A DNA stretch of 10,965 nt from Methylococcaceae bacterium UBA1147 (GTDB taxonomy: Bacteria; Pseudomonadota; Gammaproteobacteria; Methylococcales; UBA1147): NCBI GenBank assembly GCA_002311315.1, contig DBZZ01000081.1:33528-44492 (forward strand). The letters are read 5' to 3'. Positions 6,343 through 10,965 of the stretch are shown here, piece by piece. Each line of letters opens with the position of its first letter. Positions within the stretch are counted from its first letter, which is position 1. The notes under the pieces are model-generated. The model ran no database searches, had not been told where the DNA came from, and saw nothing but the letters and a program-made list of their open reading frames with translations. The translations under genes were made by a program, and so were the position numbers.

Positions 6343-8880
6343 TCAGGCCGTCATCACTTCGCGCAAATCTTTATGTTCCTCTTCAGTAGCCGGGCGTACC
6401 TGTCCCCGTTCTTCCACGAAGAGAATGTTGCAGTCATCGCGGTCACTGTTTACGAAATGACGAAAGTGCTTCAGGCGGCTTTCGTCTTCAATGGTCTTTT
6501 TCCATTCGCACTCGTAGGTAGCGATCACATGCTGAATCTGATCTTCCAGTTCCTGGCAGATGCCAAGTCGGTCCTCGATAACCACCGAACGCAGGTATTC
6601 CAGACCACCGTCCAGGTTTTCCATCCAGACCGAGGTCCTTTGCAGACTGTCCGCTGTTCTAATGTAGAACATCAGCACACGATCGATGTAACGAATCAGG
6701 GTTTCCCGATCAAGATCAGTGGCAAACAGGTCGGCATGTCTTGGTTTCATCCCTCCGTTGCCACAAACATAAAGATTCCAGCCATTCTCCGTAGCAATCA
6801 CACCGATATCCTTGCTCTGTGCTTCCGCGCACTCGCGGGTACACCCGGACACAGCGAATTTCAGCTTGTGGGGAGCCCGCAAGCCCTTGTACCGATTTTC
6901 GATATCGATCGCCAAACCCACGCTGTCATCCACACCGAAACGGCACCAGGTACTGCCAACGCATGATTTAACCGTGCGGACAGATTTGCCATAAGCCTGG
7001 CCCGTTTCGAAACCGGCATCGATCAGTTCCCGCCAGATCAGCGGCAACTGCTCCAGACGGGCGCCGAAAAGATCGATCCTCTGTCCGCCGGTAATCTTGG
7101 TATACAGGTTGAATTTCCTGGCCACCTCGCCCAGCACGATCAGCTTGTCCGGGGTAATTTCACCGCCCGCAACCCGGGGTACAACCGAATAAGTCCCGTT
7201 TTTCTGCAGGTTGGCCAGTGCATGGTCGTTGGTGTCCTGCAAGGCCAGCTTGTCCTCGCTCAGAACATAGTCATTCCAGAACGAAGCGAGGATCGATCCG
7301 ACGGCCGGTTTGCAGATATCGCAACCGCGCCCACGGCCGTATTTTCCAATCAGTTCGTCGAAGGTTCTCAGGTTCTCTACCCTGATCAAAGTCGCCAGGT
7401 CCTGCCGGGTATGGGGGAAATGCTCGCAGATGTCAGTATTGATTTCGACACCCTGCTTTGCCAGTTCACAATCCAGAACCGACTTGAGTAAGGCGGCACA
7501 ACCACCGCAACCGGTTCCGGCATGGGTTTCTGATTTCAGGGTGCCGATATTCGTGCAACCTCCGGCCACCGCCTCTCGAACCTGTCCCTTGGACACATCA
7601 TGGCAGGAACAGATCTGGGCGGTATCGGGCAGTGCATCGGGTCCCAGTCCAGTGGAAGAGTCGCCTCCCCTAGCTGGCAGAATCAGGCTGTCCGGCTGTT
7701 CGGGTAATTCAATGCCGTTCAAGCAATACTGAAGCAGTGAACTGTATTCGGACGTATCCCCGACCAAAACCGCACCCAGTAGCTGCTTCCCATCGCCACT
7801 GACCACCATTCGCTTATAGATGTTGGCTGGCTCATCGCTGAAGGTGTAGCTCAGTGCACCGGGTGTCTTTCCATGGGAATCACCGATGCTGCCCACGTCC
7901 ACACCCAATAACTTTAGTTTGCTGCTCATGTCCGACCCGGTGAATGACTGTTCGCCATGGTTCAGTTGGTCGACTACGGTTCTAGCCATCTGGTAGCCGG
8001 GTGCCACGAGACCGAAAATCTGTCCATTCCATGACGCACATTCCCCGATTGCGTAGATATCAGGATCGGACGTCCGGCAATGGTCGTCGATCATGATCCC
8101 GCCCCGCTGGCCGGTTTCCAGTCCGCAGTCGCGAGCTATGGCATCACGCGGTCGAATCCCTGCAGAAAACAGGATCAGATCGGTTTCAAGCGACTGTCCG
8201 TCGGAGAAATTCATCTTCTGTCGGCAGGAATGCCCATCCGTGATCATCGTGGTATTCCGGCTACAGTGAACGGTCACGTCAAGTGCTTCGATCTTCCTGC
8301 GCAACATGGCTGCCCCACCCTCGTCCAGCTGCACCGCCATAAGCCTCGGGGCAAATTCGACCACGTGCGTTTCCAGCCCAAGATCCTTCAAAGCCTTGGC
8401 AGCTTCGAGCCCCAGAAGGCCGCCGCCGACGACGGTGCCGATACTGGAAGAAGATGCGCCGACCATGATCTGTTCAAGGTCTTCGATGGTTCGGTAAACG
8501 TAGCAGCCTTCACGGTCGTGGCCCGCTATCGGAGGAACAAAGGGATATGACCCGGTAGCAAGAACGATCTTGTCGTAGGGAACCTCGACCCCGGCAGACG
8601 AACGGACGATCCTTTTTTCACGATCGATGAATTCAGCGCGCTGGCCGATGTAAACGCTGATGTCATTTCGCTCGAAAAACCCGGGCTTGACCAAGGAAAG
8701 ATCGGCAGCAGTTTTTCCGGAAAAATATTCCGACAGGTGAACCCTGTCATAGGCCAGGCGCGGTTCTTCGCAAAAAGTAGTGATTTCGAATTGGTCCTTT
8801 GCCTGACTATCGACCAGTCCTTCGAGAAAGTGGTGACCCACCATGCCATTCCCGATTACGACTAGCTTCTCCTTGTTCAT
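6343..8880 (-). CDS. nirB: NirB, large subunit of NADH-dependent siroheme nitrite reductase, 845 aa
   Basis: NirB catalyses six-electron reduction of nitrite to ammonium with NADH in the cytoplasm. Domains in order: an FAD site VIGNGMVGHHF (8-18), an NAD(P)H site VVGGGLLGLEAA (150-161) and the second FAD motif AIGECASW (277-284) of the pyridine nucleotide-disulfide oxidoreductase fold; a BFD-like [2Fe-2S] domain with C424, C426, C458 and C461; a further short CxxC (C520/C523, GRGCDICKPAVGS); then the nitrite/sulfite reductase half-domains with the siroheme-[4Fe-4S] ligands C640, C646 (Cx5C) and C680, C684 (Cx3C). These positions and the total length agree closely with E. coli NirB, so the enzyme looks complete. 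The open frame runs upstream to 9057, but MNKEKLVVIGNGMVG at 8880 is the homologous start and has AGGGG 7 bases before it. It is transcribed divergently from the nitrate transporter, likely from a sigma-54 promoter at 9035-9050. Confidence 0.97.
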   Translation of the reverse strand: MNKEKLVVIGNGMVGHHFLEGLVDSQAKDQFEITTFCEEPRLAYDRVHLSEYFSGKTAADLSLVKPGFFERNDISVYIGQRAEFIDREKRIVRSSAGVEVPYDKIVLATGSYPFVPPIAGHDREGCYVYRTIEDLEQIMVGASSSSIGTVVGGGLLGLEAAKALKDLGLETHVVEFAPRLMAVQLDEGGAAMLRRKIEALDVTVHCSRNTTMITDGHSCRQKMNFSDGQSLETDLILFSAGIRPRDAIARDCGLETGQRGGIMIDDHCRTSDPDIYAIGECASWNGQIFGLVAPGYQMARTVVDQLNHGEQSFTGSDMSSKLKLLGVDVGSIGDSHGKTPGALSYTFSDEPANIYKRMVVSGDGKQLLGAVLVGDTSEYSSLLQYCLNGIELPEQPDSLILPARGGDSSTGLGPDALPDTAQICSCHDVSKGQVREAVAGGCTNIGTLKSETHAGTGCGGCAALLKSVLDCELAKQGVEINTDICEHFPHTRQDLATLIRVENLRTFDELIGKYGRGRGCDICKPAVGSILASFWNDYVLSEDKLALQDTNDHALANLQKNGTYSVVPRVAGGEITPDKLIVLGEVARKFNLYTKITGGQRIDLFGARLEQLPLIWRELIDAGFETGQAYGKSVRTVKSCVGSTWCRFGVDDSVGLAIDIENRYKGLRAPHKLKFAVSGCTRECAEAQSKDIGVIATENGWNLYVCGNGGMKPRHADLFATDLDRETLIRYIDRVLMFYIRTADSLQRTSVWMENLDGGLEYLRSVVIEDRLGICQELEDQIQHVIATYECEWKKTIEDESRLKHFRHFVNSDRDDCNILFVEERGQVRPATEEEHKDLREVMTA

Positions 8881-8887
8881 CATGAAA

Positions 8888-8892
8888 CCCCT
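8888..8892 (-). promoter_or_regulatory. Shine-Dalgarno AGGGG deciding the nirB start at 8880
   Basis: AGGGG on the - strand sits 7 bases before ATG at 8880 and only 4 before the adjacent ATG at 8883, favouring the second ATG. It also argues against the long upstream in-frame extension to 9057, which has no family resemblance and would run over the proposed promoter start point. Confidence 0.65.
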
Positions 8893-9034
8893 AGCATACG
8901 ATTTGATTCGACAACCCTGAAACACGATCACCTCAATGAAGCCAGGCACCTTTTCGATCTGGCCGGGACAACACGAAACTCCTTTCGGTCTCTTTAGGAT
9001 ACTGGTGTCAGGAAGATTATGGTGGAAGACAGCA

Positions 9035-9050
9035 AGCAATATTCTTGCCA
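9035..9050 (-). promoter_or_regulatory. Sigma-54 promoter (-24/-12) for nirB-nirD-phzF-like
   Basis: On the - strand the site reads TGGCAAGAATATTGCT, against the consensus TGGCAYRN4TTGCW. GG (9049-9048) and GC (9037-9036) are separated by exactly 10 bases, and TTGCT is perfect; only the sixth base departs from the preferred pyrimidine. Transcription would begin near 9024, giving a leader of about 144 bases before nirB. Confidence 0.75.
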
Positions 9051-9132
9051 GTTTCACTTGCCAGCCAAGATACCTTTTTCCAGGTCAATATATTTCCGCG
9101 ACAGGAATTGGAACACCAGCGAGAGAGTAAAA

Positions 9133-9149
9133 TGCACCATTCTTGTGCA
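9133..9149. promoter_or_regulatory. NtrC (NRI) binding dyad between the two sigma-54 promoters
   Basis: TGCACCATTCTTGTGCA is a 17-base dyad with arms TGCAC and GTGCA and matches the enterobacterial NtrC pattern TGCACYA-N3-TGGTGCA at all but one position. Its centre lies about 117 bases upstream of the predicted nirB start point and about 150 upstream of the narK one, a normal range for a sigma-54 enhancer serving both. Only one strong site is visible; NtrC enhancers usually have two, so a weaker second site may be missed. Confidence 0.7.
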
Positions 9150-9264
9150 ACAGATTCGGAGCGGAGCATCTTCGACCGGCCCATCCATTGAGCATTCAAG
9201 CGGCTCGAGCCAACTTCATGAATCAAACAGGTCGATCATCCAGAAATCATCGGATCGCAATTAA

Positions 9265-9280
9265 TGGCATCATAATTGCT
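9265..9280 (+). promoter_or_regulatory. Sigma-54 promoter (-24/-12) for the nitrate transporter
   Basis: TGGCATCATAATTGCT matches TGGCAYRN4TTGCW at all but the seventh base (C instead of a purine). GG (9266-9267) and GC (9278-9279) are 10 bases apart. Transcription would start near 9291, about 79 bases before the ATG at 9370. Confidence 0.75.
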
Positions 9281-9369
9281 TAATGCCGTAAGCGCATTCA
9301 GCCTCACTTTTACTCGTCGGCAAATGCAGCGAACCCGGTTGTCCGAAATCAAATTTACTTTAGATCATT

Positions 9370-10836
9370 ATGTCTGAACAACAATTGAATCTGCTTTCTT
9401 TTTCCGGAAAAATCAGGACCCTTCATCTAACCTGGTTTGCCTTCTTTATCAGTTTTATGGTGTGGTTTTCCCATGCGCCATTGATGGGCATCATTCGTGA
9501 AACCATGCATCTCAGCGATCAGGAAGTGAAGCTGCTTTTGATTCTGAATGTGGCACTGACGATTCCCGCCCGCATCGTGGTCGGTATGCTGGTTGATAAA
9601 CTGGGTCCGAGGGCAATGTTTTCCGTGATCCTAATCGTCGGCGGTATTGTTGCGTTTGGATTTGCCCTTGCCCAGGATTATCAACAACTGGCCATCGCCC
9701 GCTTTTTGTCCGGCTTTGTGGGAGCGGGGTTCGTGGTGGGAATCCGCATGATCGGCGAATGGTTTCCAGCCCGTCAGACCGGCGTTGCCCAGGGCATTTA
9801 TGGAGGCTGGGGAAACTTCGGCTCGGCCGGCGCCGCCATGCTTCTGCCTTCCATTGCCCTGTACCTCGGCGAAGAAAACGGCTGGCGTTACGCCATCAGC
9901 ATCACCGGGCTGATAGCCATCGTATACGGCGGCATTTACTTTTTCAGCGTATCCAATACCCCCAAAGGTTCAACTTATTTCAGACCCAAGAAAACAGGGG
10001 CGATGGAGGTTTCCAGCAAGGGTGACTTGTTGTTATATATTCTAATGAACATCCCCATGTATCTCGCATTGGCGATTTTGACCTGGAAGCTATCGGGGCA
10101 GATGCATATGTTCCATGACAACATCGCCTATTTGATTTATGCCGGATTGACCGGGTTATACGCCTTCCAAGTCTGGAAAATCATTCAAGTCAATACAGAA
10201 GCATTGAACGGTACCGTAGCTGAGCTACAGCGCTATTCATTTAGACAGGTGGCTGTACTGGATCTTGCCTATATGGTCACCTTTGGCACGGAAATCGCTA
10301 TGGTTTCCATGTTACCGCTTTTCTATATCGACACTTTTGGGGTTGAACCTGTGATGGCGGGCATCCTGGCCGGTATTTATCCCATGATCAACCTGTTTGC
10401 TCGTCCTGCTGGCGGTTGGTTTAGCGATAAAATCGGCCGAAAAGTGACCCTGAGCATTGTCACCGCAGGCATCGCGGGTAGTTTTCTGTTGTTGGGCCAG
10501 GTCACGGCTGACTGGAACCTGTGGCTGGTGGTTTGCGCCACTATTCTCGGCGGCATTTTTTCAAAAGCAGGTTCCGGAGCAGTCTATGCCATCGTTCCAT
10601 TGATCAAACGCAGAATGACGGGACAGATCGCTGGCATGACGGGTGCTTATGGCAATGTCGGCGGCCTAATTTTCCTTACCGTGCTGTCGTTTGTTTCATC
10701 GGCCGCGTTTTTCACCTTTATTGCCTGCACTGCCGGGCTGGTTTTTTTCGCGGTGATTGTTTTGCTCGAGGAACCCAGAGGGCAAACGGCTGAAGTTCTG
10801 CCCGATGGGACCGTACAGATGATTGATGTTGACTGA
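9370..10836 (+). CDS. narK: NarK/NasA-type nitrate/nitrite transporter (MFS), 488 aa
   Basis: This inner-membrane protein of the nitrate-nitrite porter branch of the major facilitator superfamily would bring in nitrate (and possibly nitrite) for reduction. Seen: about a dozen hydrophobic helices; Arg68 in TM2 (LTIPARIVVG) and Arg345 in the second half (LFARPAGGW), the paired substrate-binding arginines of NarK; the MFS loop motif VDKLGPR (75-81) and its repeat SDKIGRK (352-358); nitrate signature 1 GGWGNFGSAGAAML (145-158) and signature 2 GAYGNVGG (425-432). Two further hydrophobic stretches (about 219-240 and 252-271) sit in the central loop, which E. coli NarK lacks. ATG at 9370 is used, though no clear Shine-Dalgarno precedes it. 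It is divergent from nirBD and downstream of a sigma-54 promoter, which points to assimilatory rather than respiratory nitrate use. Confidence 0.95.
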   Translation: MSEQQLNLLSFSGKIRTLHLTWFAFFISFMVWFSHAPLMGIIRETMHLSDQEVKLLLILNVALTIPARIVVGMLVDKLGPRAMFSVILIVGGIVAFGFALAQDYQQLAIARFLSGFVGAGFVVGIRMIGEWFPARQTGVAQGIYGGWGNFGSAGAAMLLPSIALYLGEENGWRYAISITGLIAIVYGGIYFFSVSNTPKGSTYFRPKKTGAMEVSSKGDLLLYILMNIPMYLALAILTWKLSGQMHMFHDNIAYLIYAGLTGLYAFQVWKIIQVNTEALNGTVAELQRYSFRQVAVLDLAYMVTFGTEIAMVSMLPLFYIDTFGVEPVMAGILAGIYPMINLFARPAGGWFSDKIGRKVTLSIVTAGIAGSFLLLGQVTADWNLWLVVCATILGGIFSKAGSGAVYAIVPLIKRRMTGQIAGMTGAYGNVGGLIFLTVLSFVSSAAFFTFIACTAGLVFFAVIVLLEEPRGQTAEVLPDGTVQMIDVD

Positions 10837-10878
10837 TGTCAGTTAGCGGCCCTACCGGCTGGCAATGAAGTCGGAATA

Positions 10879-10896
10879 GCGGCGCCTAGGTGCCGC
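10879..10896 (+). terminator. GC-rich hairpin after narK, possible weak terminator
   Basis: GCGGCGCCTAGGTGCCGC is a near-perfect palindrome (one G-T wobble) starting 43 bases after the narK stop. It is followed by AAACG rather than a T-run, so it could slow transcription or stabilise the 3' end of the message rather than act as a classic terminator. The remaining bases to the window edge show no gene. Confidence 0.35.
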
Positions 10897-10965
10897 AAAC
10901 GTAACGATGCTATGCTCAACCTTTGTCCAGATTGGCCAAAGCATCACCAGGCGGCACCATCCCGA

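Larger units (their letters stand above)
8881..9369. other. Divergent nirB/narK regulatory region, 489 bases
   Basis: No credible gene lies between the outward-facing nirB and narK starts. An 81-codon open frame (9019-9264) lacks motifs and covers the regulatory sites. In order, the region holds the nirB leader (about 8884-9024), an outward sigma-54 promoter for nirB, an NtrC-type dyad, a spacer, an outward sigma-54 promoter for narK, and the narK leader (about 9291-9369). The layout matches a shared-enhancer switch for nitrogen-controlled expression. Confidence 0.75.

Noticed and set aside
8901..8914. FNR/CRP-type site near TTGATTCGACAACC upstream of nirB
   Set aside because: The first half TTGAT is perfect but the second half does not resemble ATCAA, and it would lie inside the predicted leader.
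8881..9057. 59-residue N-terminal extension of nirB
   Set aside because: No similarity to NirB proteins. The start at 8880 has a good Shine-Dalgarno, and the extension would span the predicted sigma-54 start point.
9221..9233. IHF site between the NtrC dyad and the narK promoter
   Set aside because: AATCAA fits the left part of WATCAANNNNTTR but the right part reads GTC, so the match is too weak to claim.
9019..9264. 81-codon open frame on the + strand between nirB and narK
   Set aside because: It covers both the NtrC dyad and the nirB promoter, has Ser-rich low-information composition and no recognisable domain.
10950..10965. Possible -24 half of another sigma-54 promoter (CGGCACC) at the right edge
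   Set aside because: The -12 half falls beyond the window, so it cannot be assessed.

Overview
The window looks like a chromosomal segment of a Gram-negative bacterium, probably a gammaproteobacterium. Three things suggest this: an enterobacterial-type NirB/NirD pair at near-standard lengths, a lipoprotein with a canonical lipobox, and sigma-54/NtrC-type promoter architecture. No tRNA, rRNA, CRISPR array, insertion sequence or phage gene was seen. The species cannot be named from the sequence alone.

Left part (1-4253, all + strand). The tail of a TPR-like gene ends at 221 and is closed by a perfect 15-bp hairpin terminator. A non-coding stretch of about 380 bases follows. Next comes a B12-binding radical SAM protein (696-2291, GTG start) of the DUF4070-containing type. 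After a 234-base gap lies a NodU/CmcH/TobZ-family O-carbamoyltransferase (2526-4253). These two genes are the least explained part of the window. Together they could form a small tailoring cassette that modifies an unidentified glycan, lipid or secondary metabolite. This is inference; no scaffold-building gene is visible.

Middle (4342-4990). A small lipoprotein of unknown function is followed by a short convergent intergenic region.

Right part (4991-10836). This is a nitrate/nitrite assimilation locus. On the - strand, nirB (large NADH-nitrite reductase subunit), nirD (small subunit) and a PhzF-family isomerase-like gene are read in that order and are probably cotranscribed. A NarK/NasA-type nitrate/nitrite transporter is read divergently on the + strand. 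The 489-base divergent region holds two well-matched sigma-54 (-24/-12) promoters facing outward, one toward nirB and one toward narK. A near-consensus NtrC (NRI) dyad lies between them. The likely logic is that nitrogen limitation activates NtrC bound at one shared enhancer, which switches on nitrate/nitrite uptake and NADH-dependent reduction to ammonium together. The catalytic nitrate reductase is not in the window and may lie to the right.
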